Shown here: positions 25,083 to 34,125 of the stretch, piece after piece
Layout of the letters: each line of letters starts with the position of its first letter
Numbering within the stretch: position 1 is the stretch's first letter
Source: an uncultured Candidatus Neoarthromitus sp.
Lineage (GTDB): Bacteria > Bacillota > Clostridia > Clostridiales > Clostridiaceae
Reading direction: 5' to 3'
Length of the DNA stretch: 64,000 bases
Assembly (NCBI GenBank): GCA_937890765.1
Contig: CALADQ010000010.1
Location: 1-64,000 of the forward strand
The notes under the pieces: generated by a model
What the model saw: only the letters and a program-made list of their open reading frames with translations
Databases searched by the model: none
Told to the model about the DNA's origin: nothing
Translations under genes and position numbers: made by a program

Positions 25083-27794
25083 ATGAAGTTCTTTAAAATT
25101 TTAACAATATATCTAGTATTTATTTTATTTTTTCAATTTAAAAATACCAATATTGTTTTATCTAAAAATTTAGTTAGTACTGACTATATACATGATTTAA
25201 ATCAAAATATAGAAAATATTGTGGATGATGATTTAAGTACTTACTTTGTATTGCCAGATTTTATTAATTATTTGGAATTTAAAGTTGAGCCAAATTCTAA
25301 AATAAAAAAAGTTAAATTCATATTTGATGATGCAAGCAACAATTATAAGTATAAAATATACTCTAGTAATGATGGATATGAGTATTATGATGTTGATTTT
25401 AAGATTTTATCTAGAAATGATGATACTGAAATAAGTGAAGTTTACATAGATGAGCAATTTATAAGAATAAGAATATTTGATAGTGATAGTAAGGATTTTG
25501 TTAACATAAAGGAAATAGTTTTTTTGGATAAAAATGATAATAAAATAAATAATGTCGATATATATAGGGAAGAGCCATTTATAAAAAATGTTTCAGTGGA
25601 ATCTGAAGAAATAAGTCATTTTCAATCTATTAAAAATTTAATATCAAGAACATTGGGAAGTGAGTATGTAAATTTTTTTGATATTCAATTTTTAGGGGAA
25701 AGTGCAGATAATATTGATTATTTTGAAATATTAAGTGAAGGTGATAAAATAGTTTTAAAAGGGAATAATGTTAATTCTATAGCAGTTGCTTTAAATTATT
25801 ACTATGAGCATTTTTTAAATCAAACTTTCAGTAGATTTGGAGATACGAAAATTAAGGCAACTCTTCCTTTACCTAAATTAAATAATGTAGTTAAGAAGAA
25901 GATAGATATGAAGTATAGGTATAATTATAATTACGTTGCCTATGGTTATACTATGGCTTACTGGGATTTTGAGCAGTGGGAAAGAGAAATAGATTGGATG
26001 GCGTTAAATGGTTTTAATTTGGCTCTAAATTTAGTGGGGCAAGAAGAGGTTACTAGAAGATTTTTAAAGGAATTTGGATTTACTTTTTCAGAAATAGTTG
26101 AATATTTGACTTCTCCTATATATTTGCCATGGCATTTTATGGGAAATATAACTAGAATAGGAGGAGAAATAACTCCAAAGTGGTTTGAAGAAAGAGCTCT
26201 ACTTGGTAATAAAATTCAAGATAGAATGTATAGTTTAGGAATAAATCCAGTTCATCAAGCTTATGTAGGATATTTTCCTAAAAAACAAAATATTGAAGTA
26301 GGAGTTCTAGATGGAAGTTATTGGAGTAGAATCAAGGGTCCAGATAGAATTGATTTTAATTCACATGATTATGAAACTGTATCTAATGTGTTTTATGAAA
26401 AACAAAAAGAAGTATTAGGATATAGTAAGTATTTTGCTGGAGATTTGTTTCATGAAGGTGGAAATTCATATGGATATGATGTTAAGGATGTTTCCTATAG
26501 AATCTTAAATTCATTAATACAAAATAATGGAGAAGATGCTGTATGGATGCTTCAATCTTGGTCTCATAGTCCATCATCAGAAATAATTGAACATTTAAAC
26601 AAAAAAAATATTTTAATTTTGGATTTACATTCTCAATTAAATGTAAGATGGCCCGGTTCTTCTAAGTTTAATTACATGGCTTGGAATAAGGAGGAATTTG
26701 ATGGATCTAATTGGATATTTGGTGTTTTAAATAATTTTGGTGGAAGAAGTGGACTTTATGGGCATTCTAAAGATTTATTAAAAGAATTTTATAGAGCTAA
26801 AAGGAATGCTAAATTTTTAGTTGGTATTGGAAGTACTTCCGAGGCTATAGGATATAATGATTTTATTGATGAGCTTTTAACGGAATTAATATTTGAAGAT
26901 AAGTTAGATTTTGATGCTTTTGTGAAAAGATATGTTACAAACAGATATGGAAAAGAAAGTGAAATTTTATTAAGTGGTTTTTATAAATTAGTTGAAAGTG
27001 TTTACAATCCAACTAGTGAGATTTATCATGAAGGTGCATCTGAATCAGTAATAAATGCTAGACCTTCTATGAATATTGAGAGTGCATCAAGATGGGGAGC
27101 TGTTCATAAAAATTATGATTCTAAAATTTTAATAGAAGCTTTAAAAGAATATTTTTCGGTTTATGATGAATTTAAGGAAAATGAATTTTATTTGAGAGAT
27201 ATTATAGATATTGCTAGTGAGGTTATAGTTAATTTAGCTTGGGATTATTACAGAGAAATTCAAGATAATTATTTTAAAAATGATTTTACACAAGTGGATT
27301 TTTTAAGTAATAAATTTTTGTACTTAATAGATCTTCAATCTAAAATTTTATCTTATAATGGTAGGAAAAGCTTGAAAGATTTAATTGGTAAAATTTCTGA
27401 TTTGGATTACGATGACTACTTCAAAGACATGCTTAAATATGATAAAAAAATTATTTTAACAACTTGGTATGATAAACTTGTTTCTGAAGATGATGGACTA
27501 AGAGATTATGGGAACACAGATTACTATGAGATAATAGGAAATTTGTATTATAATAGATGGAAAAATTATTTTGATAATTTGATTTCGAACCAAAAGGAAA
27601 TTGTTAAAAATCAGTATGAAGATTATAGATTTGATATTGATTGGGTTTTTGATGATGAATCATTGGAGTTTAATAAAGGAAATAAAAGTTTAAAGGAATT
27701 AATCGAGAATTTAATTGTAGAAGTAAATACTAATGAAAATGGTTTTTCATTTTTGTCAAATTTGATTTATAAAATAGTATCTTTATTCAAATAA
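25083..27794 (+). CDS. Secreted alpha-N-acetylglucosaminidase (GH89, NAGLU family)
   Basis: A 903-residue glycosidase. A signal peptide or anchor occupies residues 1-25. Residues about 35-165 look like an F5/8-type carbohydrate-binding sandwich, followed by the NAGLU N-terminal domain (about 180-265), the TIM barrel (about 275-600) and a helical C-terminal domain. The two GH89 acids are visible: the Glu of DLFHEGG (about 458) and the Glu of GIGSTSEAIGYN (about 587). GH89 enzymes remove alpha-linked GlcNAc, as in heparan sulfate or the alpha-1,4-capped O-glycans of gastric mucin. This suggests use of host mucosal glycans. The start ATG at 25083 follows TTGGAGA; there is a TTG five codons earlier inside that site. 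It is monocistronic. Confidence 0.9.
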   Translation: MKFFKILTIYLVFILFFQFKNTNIVLSKNLVSTDYIHDLNQNIENIVDDDLSTYFVLPDFINYLEFKVEPNSKIKKVKFIFDDASNNYKYKIYSSNDGYEYYDVDFKILSRNDDTEISEVYIDEQFIRIRIFDSDSKDFVNIKEIVFLDKNDNKINNVDIYREEPFIKNVSVESEEISHFQSIKNLISRTLGSEYVNFFDIQFLGESADNIDYFEILSEGDKIVLKGNNVNSIAVALNYYYEHFLNQTFSRFGDTKIKATLPLPKLNNVVKKKIDMKYRYNYNYVAYGYTMAYWDFEQWEREIDWMALNGFNLALNLVGQEEVTRRFLKEFGFTFSEIVEYLTSPIYLPWHFMGNITRIGGEITPKWFEERALLGNKIQDRMYSLGINPVHQAYVGYFPKKQNIEVGVLDGSYWSRIKGPDRIDFNSHDYETVSNVFYEKQKEVLGYSKYFAGDLFHEGGNSYGYDVKDVSYRILNSLIQNNGEDAVWMLQSWSHSPSSEIIEHLNKKNILILDLHSQLNVRWPGSSKFNYMAWNKEEFDGSNWIFGVLNNFGGRSGLYGHSKDLLKEFYRAKRNAKFLVGIGSTSEAIGYNDFIDELLTELIFEDKLDFDAFVKRYVTNRYGKESEILLSGFYKLVESVYNPTSEIYHEGASESVINARPSMNIESASRWGAVHKNYDSKILIEALKEYFSVYDEFKENEFYLRDIIDIASEVIVNLAWDYYREIQDNYFKNDFTQVDFLSNKFLYLIDLQSKILSYNGRKSLKDLIGKISDLDYDDYFKDMLKYDKKIILTTWYDKLVSEDDGLRDYGNTDYYEIIGNLYYNRWKNYFDNLISNQKEIVKNQYEDYRFDIDWVFDDESLEFNKGNKSLKELIENLIVEVNTNENGFSFLSNLIYKIVSLFK

Positions 27795-27825
27795 AAGCAG
27801 CTTTTAGCTGCTTTTATTATTTTTT
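27791..27825. terminator. Bidirectional terminator between GH89 and bioA
   Basis: ATAAAAGCAGC (27791-27801) pairs with GCTGCTTTTAT (27807-27817), followed by a T run. It serves both convergent genes. Confidence 0.82.
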
Positions 27826-29163
27826 GAAGAATTCATCGTATGAATTTTTTGCAATTCTAACCATTTCATTTATTTGAGAATTTGTTATTGTGTATGGTGG
27901 CATAAAATATAAAACATCTCCAAGTGGTCTTAATAAAAGAGAATTTTTAAGTGCGGTTTTATAAATGTTATAGCCAACTCTGTTTTCAAATTTAAATGGA
28001 GATTTGTTATTTTTATTTTGCACGAGCTCTATAGCGCATATCATTCCTATTGAACGAATTTCTCCAACAAACTCAAGCCCTTCAAAATATTCATGAACTT
28101 TTTGATTTAAATATTTAGATTTATGTTTTAGATTTTCAAGAACTTTATCCTCTTTAAATATGTTTAAGGTTTCAACAGCAACAGAACAAGCCAAAGGATT
28201 TCCAGAGTAGCTATGAGAATGAAGAAATGATTTTAATTTTTCGTAATCATCGTAAAATGCATTGTAAATTTCATTTGTTGTAATTACTAAAGAAAGAGGA
28301 AGGTACCCTCCGGTTAATCCTTTAGACACGCACATGATATCAGGAGTTATTTTTGCGTGGTCAACTCCAAAAAACTTTCCTGTTCTTCCAAATCCGACAG
28401 CTATCTCATCTGCAATTAAATTTATATTGTAAAGTTTTGTAATTTCTCTTAATTTAGTTAAATATTTTTTGGGATAAATTTTCATGCCAGAGGCACATTG
28501 AACCATTGGTTCAATTATTACAGCTGTTATGTTTTCGTGATTTTTCTCTATTTCATTTTCCATTTTTGAAAAACATTCAACGTCACATGAATCTCTATGT
28601 TTTGAGTATTTGCATCTGAAGCAATCAGGAGATTCAACTTCAATAGTGTTTAATAAAATTTCGTTGTAAACTTTTGAATACAAAGGAGTTTTTGAAACTG
28701 AAAGAGCTCCTAAAGTTTCTCCATGATAACCATCTTTTAAAGATATAAATTTTGTTTTTTTGTGAAAGCCCATTTGCTTATGGTATTGAAAACTTAATTT
28801 TAAAGATATTTCCACAGCGGAAGAACCATTATCTCCAAAAAATATTTTTGCAAGTCCTTTTGGAGAAACTTCTAAAATTTTTTCGGAAAGCTCTATTGCA
28901 GGTTTGTGAGAAAAATTTGAAAATATAACGTGCTCCAGTTTGTCTAATTGATTTTTTATTGAATTGTTTAATCTTTTGTTGTTATGTCCAAAAAGATTTA
29001 CCCACCAAGATGAAATTGCATCTATGTAAGTTTTACCATCAATATCTTTTAAATAAATTCCCTCTCCGCTTTCTATTATTATAGGAGGAAAATTTTCATA
29101 ATCTTTCATTTGAGAGCATGGGTGCCATATGTTTTTTAAATCTAGTTCTTGAAGGTAATTCAT
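27817..29163 (-). CDS. bioA: Adenosylmethionine-8-amino-7-oxononanoate aminotransferase
   Basis: A 448-residue class III PLP aminotransferase that makes 7,8-diaminopelargonic acid from KAPA, using SAM as amino donor. IWHPCSQMKDYENFPPIII at the start and ISSWWVNLFGHNN are BioA-specific. IADEIAVGFGRTGKFF holds the PLP Asp, and VSKGLTGGYLPLS carries the PLP lysine. It is the last gene of the minus-strand biotin operon, ten bases after bioD, with AGGAG before its ATG. Confidence 0.95.
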   Translation of the reverse strand: MNYLQELDLKNIWHPCSQMKDYENFPPIIIESGEGIYLKDIDGKTYIDAISSWWVNLFGHNNKRLNNSIKNQLDKLEHVIFSNFSHKPAIELSEKILEVSPKGLAKIFFGDNGSSAVEISLKLSFQYHKQMGFHKKTKFISLKDGYHGETLGALSVSKTPLYSKVYNEILLNTIEVESPDCFRCKYSKHRDSCDVECFSKMENEIEKNHENITAVIIEPMVQCASGMKIYPKKYLTKLREITKLYNINLIADEIAVGFGRTGKFFGVDHAKITPDIMCVSKGLTGGYLPLSLVITTNEIYNAFYDDYEKLKSFLHSHSYSGNPLACSVAVETLNIFKEDKVLENLKHKSKYLNQKVHEYFEGLEFVGEIRSIGMICAIELVQNKNNKSPFKFENRVGYNIYKTALKNSLLLRPLGDVLYFMPPYTITNSQINEMVRIAKNSYDEFFKK

Positions 29164-29173
29164 AATAAAACTC

Positions 29174-29839
29174 CTACAAATTATAAATAAAATTATTTAT
29201 TTCCTTTAAATTAATATTAAAATTTCCATTTAACTTAGGTATTTTTAGTATATTATTAATTTTTGAATAATTTTTAATGAAATTTATGTTGTCAATTTCG
29301 TGCTCTAAATTTTCAAATTTATTAAATACTATACCTGAAACGTTTATGTTTTGATTTTTTAGGTGGGATAAGGTTAAAAGAGTGTTATTTATAGTTCCAA
29401 CTTCTGTGTTTGTTACTAATATTGAATTTAATTTTAGATCTTTTATTAAGTTATACATAAAATAATTTTTTTCATTTAAAGGAGTGAAAACCCCTCCTGA
29501 TCCTTCAACAATAATATTTTCAAAATTTTTTGAAATTAAATCAAAGTCTTTTAGTATTTTTGAAATATTAATTTCAATGTTGGTTTTTTTTGAAGAGAGA
29601 TGAGGGGAAACGGGAAATTTTAAAGCGTATGAACACATAAAATTATTTTCGTTTTTTATTTTAGAATTATTTTTTACGTAATCTAAATCTGGAATTAATT
29701 TGTTTTTGTCGTAAAACTCACATCCAGTTTGCACCGGCTTAAAATAACAAGTATTTTCTCCAAGTAAATTGAAAAATAATGAGCTTACAAATGTTTTTCC
29801 TATATCTGTGTTTATTGAAGTAACGAAAAATCTTTTCAT
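29174..29839 (-). CDS. bioD: Dethiobiotin synthetase
   Basis: A 221-residue ATP-dependent enzyme that closes the ureido ring of dethiobiotin with CO2. The P-loop-like start is FFVTSINTDIGKTFVSSLFF (usually GTDTGVGKT; the Gly is replaced by Asn and the Val is missing). YFKPVQTG and VEGSGGVFTPL with the Mg-binding residues are present. The start overlaps the bioB stop by four bases (ATGA), so translation is coupled. Confidence 0.93.
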   Translation of the reverse strand: MKRFFVTSINTDIGKTFVSSLFFNLLGENTCYFKPVQTGCEFYDKNKLIPDLDYVKNNSKIKNENNFMCSYALKFPVSPHLSSKKTNIEINISKILKDFDLISKNFENIIVEGSGGVFTPLNEKNYFMYNLIKDLKLNSILVTNTEVGTINNTLLTLSHLKNQNINVSGIVFNKFENLEHEIDNINFIKNYSKINNILKIPKLNGNFNINLKEINNFIYNL

Positions 29840-30828
29840 CTTTTTGCAATTGAGAATTCGCTTTTCTCAGCTAATATTTTATCTTGTTCGATGTTGCTTC
29901 CTGTTGTAGTTAAGAAGTCACCTGTAAGCATTGCATTAACACCAGCTCTTAAACCTAGTTCCTGAAGTTCTTCAAGCTGCATTCTTCCACCGGCGTATCT
30001 TATTTGAGCTTTTGGAAGTATAAATCTAAATACAGCTATAGTTTTTATAATTTCCATTTTGTGAAGAGGCTCGTTATTTTCGTAAGGAGTTCCAGGAACT
30101 TTTGTTAAAATATTTACAGGAACGGAATCAACATTTAAATTTCTAAGTTCAAATGCTAAATTTATTCTATCTATTTCACTTTCTCCCATTCCTAAAATTC
30201 CACCACTACAAACTTTAAGCCCAGCTTTCTGAACTAATTTTATTGTGTTAACTCTATCTTCAAAAGTGTGAGTTGTGCATAAAGATTTGTAAAATTCTCT
30301 TGAAGATTCTAGATTGTGGTGATACATTTTAACGCCAGACTCTTTTAATTTTTCAGCTTGTCCTTCTTTTAAAATTCCAAAAGAGCCACAAAGAGAAATA
30401 TTTGTTTCTTCACGTAGCCTTTCATATATGGAGCAAATTTTATTTATTTGGGAATCGCTTGGCCCTTTTCCACTTGATACCATTGAAAATTTGTGAGCTC
30501 CTTTTTCCTCAACTTCCTTTGCTCGATTTATAATTTCTTCTTCATCTAAAAAGCCATATGGAGTTATGTTGGTTTTGTAATGGGAAGATTGAGCGCAATA
30601 TTTACAATCTTCTGAACAATTTCCATTTTTAACATTCATTATTGTGCATAAATCTAAGTGATTTCCAGAAAAAGCTTTTCTAATTTCGTTTGCTGAATCT
30701 ATTAAAGCTTCCATGGTTTTTAAATCGTTAATATGATCTATTTCAATGAGGCTTTTAGCTTCTTCAAAGGTTAATTCATAACCTTCATTTATAATTTTGT
30801 TTTTAAGTTCTAAAATTTTGTTTATCAT
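29836..30828 (-). CDS. bioB: Biotin synthase (radical SAM)
   Basis: A 330-residue radical SAM enzyme that inserts sulfur into dethiobiotin. The 4Fe-4S site CTIMNVKNGNCSEDCKYCAQSSHY gives C-x3-C-x2-C at the SEDCKYC part. MVSSGKGP, YHHNLESSREFY and GGRMQLEELQELGLRAGVNAMLTGDFLTTTG match BioB fully. It needs the Isc/Suf system for iron-sulfur repair. It overlaps both neighbours by four bases. Confidence 0.96.
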   Translation of the reverse strand: MINKILELKNKIINEGYELTFEEAKSLIEIDHINDLKTMEALIDSANEIRKAFSGNHLDLCTIMNVKNGNCSEDCKYCAQSSHYKTNITPYGFLDEEEIINRAKEVEEKGAHKFSMVSSGKGPSDSQINKICSIYERLREETNISLCGSFGILKEGQAEKLKESGVKMYHHNLESSREFYKSLCTTHTFEDRVNTIKLVQKAGLKVCSGGILGMGESEIDRINLAFELRNLNVDSVPVNILTKVPGTPYENNEPLHKMEIIKTIAVFRFILPKAQIRYAGGRMQLEELQELGLRAGVNAMLTGDFLTTTGSNIEQDKILAEKSEFSIAKR

Positions 30829-32006
30829 AAAATTCCACCTATTATTTTTTCATATTTTAAATAAAGTTTTTTAAAGCATTCTATTAAATAATTTATATTT
30901 TCATAAGTGTGATTGCAAGAGAGAGTTATTCTTATTCTACAAGAATTTTTTGGGACTGAAGGGGGTCTTATGGGAGTTACAAAAATTCCTTCATCTATTA
31001 AATGTTTTTGAAAACATAAACAAACCTCTTCAGAAAATAAAATTACGGGAATTATTGGAGTTACTCCATTTAAAACGCAAAATCCTATTTCTTTAAGTTT
31101 TTCTCTTGTGTAAATGCTAATTTCTTTCAAGTACTCCCTTTGAGAAATATAAGTTTCACATTTGGATATTGCATTTGAAAGAGTTTTTGCATTTTCAGGA
31201 GTTTGTGATGTTGAAAATATAAACGTTCTAGAAGTATTTTTTAAATAATCAATGACCAATGAAGACGAAGAAATAAATCCTCCTACACAACCTAAAGCTT
31301 TGCTTCCAGTGCCCATTAAAATTATTTTTTCATCTTCTATATTAAAATGCTCGCAAGTTCCTTTGCCAAATTTTCCGAGAACCCCAGTAGAATGAGCGTC
31401 ATCAATGTAAAGATAACAATTAAATTCATAGCACAAAGATATTAAATCAGGTAATTTGCAAATATCTCCATCCATACTGAAAACTCCATCGGTTATTATA
31501 ACTTTCTTTTTGTGATTGAGGTTTTCTTTCAATTTGATTTTCAAATCATCAATATTTGAATGTTTATAAATTATTGTTTTTGATTTGCATAATTTGATTC
31601 CTGTTATTAAACTAGAGTGATTGAGTTCGTCTGAAAATATTAAATAATCTTCATAAAAAAGCGATGAAATACTTCCAACGTTGCACATATAACCTGAGCT
31701 ATATAAAATTGAATCCTCTTTGTTTTTGAATTTTGAAATTTTATTTTCGCATTCTCTGTGAAAAATTGTTGTTCCTGTTGTTAACCTAGAGCCTCCTGAA
31801 CCAACTCCAAAATTTTTAATTGTATCTATAGCGTTTTCTTTTAGAGAATAATCATTTGAGAAACCTAAGTAATTGTTTGATGAAAATAACATCATAGATT
31901 TGTTGTTTATGTTAACTTGGGTTTCCTGAGGCGTTGAAAATTCATAAGCATTTCTAAATAAATTTTTTTGTTTTATAGTTTTGAGCTTTTCAAATAAATC
32001 AAACAT
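30825..32006 (-). CDS. bioF: 8-amino-7-oxononanoate synthase (KAPA synthase)
   Basis: A 393-residue alpha-oxoamine synthase. It condenses pimeloyl-CoA with L-alanine to KAPA and CO2 using PLP. SSNNYLGFSNDYSL, GVGSGGSRLTTGTTIFH, DDAHSTGVLGKFGKG and MGTGSKALGCVGGFIS (PLP Lys in GSKA) are conserved. It follows bioW after three bases. Glycine C-acetyltransferase is a close relative, but the operon settles the role. Confidence 0.94.
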   Translation of the reverse strand: MFDLFEKLKTIKQKNLFRNAYEFSTPQETQVNINNKSMMLFSSNNYLGFSNDYSLKENAIDTIKNFGVGSGGSRLTTGTTIFHRECENKISKFKNKEDSILYSSGYMCNVGSISSLFYEDYLIFSDELNHSSLITGIKLCKSKTIIYKHSNIDDLKIKLKENLNHKKKVIITDGVFSMDGDICKLPDLISLCYEFNCYLYIDDAHSTGVLGKFGKGTCEHFNIEDEKIILMGTGSKALGCVGGFISSSSLVIDYLKNTSRTFIFSTSQTPENAKTLSNAISKCETYISQREYLKEISIYTREKLKEIGFCVLNGVTPIIPVILFSEEVCLCFQKHLIDEGIFVTPIRPPSVPKNSCRIRITLSCNHTYENINYLIECFKKLYLKYEKIIGGIL

Positions 32007-32009
32007 AAA

Positions 32010-32786
32010 TTAAAAATTCCTATTTATTATTTTTGGAATGGAATTTATTAAGACTATGGAATTTTTCAAATATGAAATAGTTTCTTCAAGCCTTTCTTTA
32101 TCTTTTATAAAAATAATTCTTCCTCCAAATTCATGTCCAGCTGGTTTAAAATTTTGAATTCTCATGTAACCCAAATCTTTGCTTGCAATATAACCTGTTG
32201 AATAATTTTTATCATCTGAAATGCAAAGTTCGCAAATTACATTTTCATGATTGCAAACTTTTGAACTTAAACACAAAGCATCTTTCAAATATTTTCCACT
32301 GAAATTATTTTTTTGCAAAAATTTATTCAACTCATCTCTAATAGAAAAATCGTAATCCATATTTGAACATCTTACTATTTTGTTTTCAAATTTCTCAAAA
32401 TCATCAAAGGAAATTATTAAAGCACCTGGTATATTTTTAATGTTAAATAAACATTCCAAAGATTTTTTTGATTTAACTTCATCGAATCCTAATTTTTTTA
32501 AAATTAAATTTGGGAGTTCGGGGTTTTTTGTTTTTGAAAATATCGAAATATCAAGAGGTGAAATATATTGTATTTCATTTTCACAATGTATTTTTTGAAT
32601 TGATATGTTTATAAAATCAGATTTTCCTTTCGGATGATTGAAGGCTTTTGCAATTAGTTCAATAACTTTTTGATTTATTGAATCTTCATTGACTATACAT
32701 TCACTTCCTGAAATATGTTGTCCACCTAATTTATGATCTAATGGAGATGCCCCTCTCATTTTAATTGTAAACAAATTTCTGTTCAT
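32010..32786 (-). CDS. bioW: 6-carboxyhexanoate-CoA ligase (pimeloyl-CoA synthetase)
   Basis: A 258-residue BioW enzyme making pimeloyl-CoA from free pimelate, ATP and CoA. It starts with the family signature FTIKMRGASPLDHKLGGQHISGSECIV and has GYIASKDLGYMRIQNFKPAGHEFGGRIIFI near the end. BioW-type pathways need pimelate as input; no BioC/BioH or BioI gene is in the window. The start overlaps the preceding membrane protein stop by four bases. Confidence 0.93.
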   Translation of the reverse strand: MNRNLFTIKMRGASPLDHKLGGQHISGSECIVNEDSINQKVIELIAKAFNHPKGKSDFINISIQKIHCENEIQYISPLDISIFSKTKNPELPNLILKKLGFDEVKSKKSLECLFNIKNIPGALIISFDDFEKFENKIVRCSNMDYDFSIRDELNKFLQKNNFSGKYLKDALCLSSKVCNHENVICELCISDDKNYSTGYIASKDLGYMRIQNFKPAGHEFGGRIIFIKDKERLEETISYLKNSIVLINSIPKIINRNF

Positions 32787-33256
32787 TTTTTAATCTCTTC
32801 CTTCAAGAAAATTTTTTGAAAAACTTTTGTGATAGGGTATGATGTGAAAAACGTATAGATAATTCCAGGAACTGATGGAATTAATAAAGAAATAAAATTT
32901 GCTTTTGTAATAAGTGATAAAATAAATCTAGATACAATAGAACCTATTGGTCCAGATATGGAAATAAAAAATATATTTTTATTAGAAAAATGAATAATTC
33001 CTCCTGCAACAAGTCTAAATATAAATGAATTTAAAATATTTATTGTGTTGTGAGTTCCGAGTATAAATGTCAAAAAGCTTGAGATTATACCGCAAATTAT
33101 GTAAGTATTGAATCCAAAAGTAGCGCATATAGCCACAGCGGCTGGAGCGGAAATTTGAAATTCAGTACCAGGAATTATACCAGGAAGTTTTATAAAACTA
33201 AAAACTGTTATTAAGACACTTAAGAAACTAATTTTAACTATATTTTTTAAATTCAT
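32783..33256 (-). CDS. Small integral membrane protein leading the biotin operon (candidate ECF-type S component)
   Basis: A 157-residue protein with about five hydrophobic helices and almost no soluble part. LPGIIPGTEFQISAPAAVAICATFGFNTYIICGIISSF and IFRLVAGGIIHF resemble small substrate-binding subunits of energy-coupling-factor transporters in size and style. It is not a canonical BioY, whose N-terminal motifs are absent. It is translationally coupled to bioW, which uses pimelate. So uptake of pimelate, a precursor or biotin is a reasonable guess. No EcfA or EcfT genes are in the window. Family assignment is uncertain. Confidence 0.6.
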   Translation of the reverse strand: MNLKNIVKISFLSVLITVFSFIKLPGIIPGTEFQISAPAAVAICATFGFNTYIICGIISSFLTFILGTHNTINILNSFIFRLVAGGIIHFSNKNIFFISISGPIGSIVSRFILSLITKANFISLLIPSVPGIIYTFFTSYPITKVFQKIFLKEEIKK

Positions 33257-33285
33257 ATAACCTCTTTAAGCATTTATAAATTTTT

Positions 33286-33322
33286 ATTTTAACACAGAAA
33301 GTGTTATTAAAATTATAAACAC
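33286..33322 (-). promoter_or_regulatory. Biotin operon promoter with overlapping operator-like repeats
   Basis: On the minus strand a TATAAT -10 box (33312-33317) is boxed by GTGTT (33301-33305) and AACAC (33318-33322). A second AACAC at 33291-33295 pairs with the same GTGTT across a five-base loop, extended by ATTTTA arms. Repeats overlapping a -10 box fit a repressor such as BirA, but they do not match the BirA consensus I know. Confidence 0.45.
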
Positions 33323-33408
33323 AATTGTTTTATATTGGAAGTATTAATTATGTTTTTAATTTTTTTTTTAACACATGAAAAATTTAAATAAATATTAATT
33401 TACATGTA

Positions 33409-33417
33409 TGGTATAAT
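33409..33417 (+). promoter_or_regulatory. Extended -10 promoter for ftsEX
   Basis: TGGTATAAT, an extended -10 element, ends 30 bases ahead of the ftsE start. No clear -35 is needed with this type. Confidence 0.55.
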
Positions 33418-33447
33418 GAGTTTTATTACTAGGGTAGGAGAAAAATA

Positions 33448-34125
33448 ATGATTGATTTTATAAAGGTTTCTAAAACGTATGAAAAAGATGTTAAAGCATT
33501 AATTGATGTGAGTTTATCGATACAACAAGGTGAATTTGTTTTTTTGGTTGGTTCTAGTGGTGCAGGTAAATCGACTTTCATAAAAATGATTTTAAGAGAA
33601 ATAAAACCTACAAGTGGTAAGGTTATAATAAATGGAAAAGATCTTTCTTTATTGAAGAGAAGGGATATGCCTTATCATAGAAGAAGTGTGGGAATGGTTT
33701 TTCAAGATTTTAAATTAATATCTAACTTAAATGTTTATGAAAATGTTTCTTTTGCAATGAGGGTTGTTGAGGCTGATGAAAGAGAAATTAGAAAAAGAGT
33801 TCCTGTTGTTTTAAGTTTGGTTGGATTGTCTGACAAATATAAAGTTTTTCCTCATGAATTATCTGGTGGAGAGCAACAAAGAGTATCTCTTGCTCGTGCA
33901 ATGGTGAATAATCCTTCCATATTAATTGCAGATGAGCCTACGGGAAATTTAGATCCAGATACTTCACTTGAAATAATGGCTCTTCTTCAAGATATAAATA
34001 GAGGTGGAACTACTGTTTTAATGGCAACTCATGCTAAAGATATTGTTGATAGAATGAATAGAAGAGTTATTGCTATTGAGAGAGGAGTTTTATTAAGAGA
34101 TGAGAAGAGAGGTAAGTACGAATAA
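33448..34125 (+). CDS. ftsE: Cell division ATP-binding protein FtsE
   Basis: A 225-residue ABC ATPase. Walker A is GSSGAGKST near 36-44, the signature is LSGGEQQRVSLARAM near 138, and Walker B is ILIADEPTGNLDPDTS. It pairs with FtsX to form the membrane complex that activates peptidoglycan hydrolases at division or elongation. GGAG precedes the ATG. The stop and the ftsX start share one base (TAATG). Confidence 0.95.
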   Translation: MIDFIKVSKTYEKDVKALIDVSLSIQQGEFVFLVGSSGAGKSTFIKMILREIKPTSGKVIINGKDLSLLKRRDMPYHRRSVGMVFQDFKLISNLNVYENVSFAMRVVEADEREIRKRVPVVLSLVGLSDKYKVFPHELSGGEQQRVSLARAMVNNPSILIADEPTGNLDPDTSLEIMALLQDINRGGTTVLMATHAKDIVDRMNRRVIAIERGVLLRDEKRGKYE

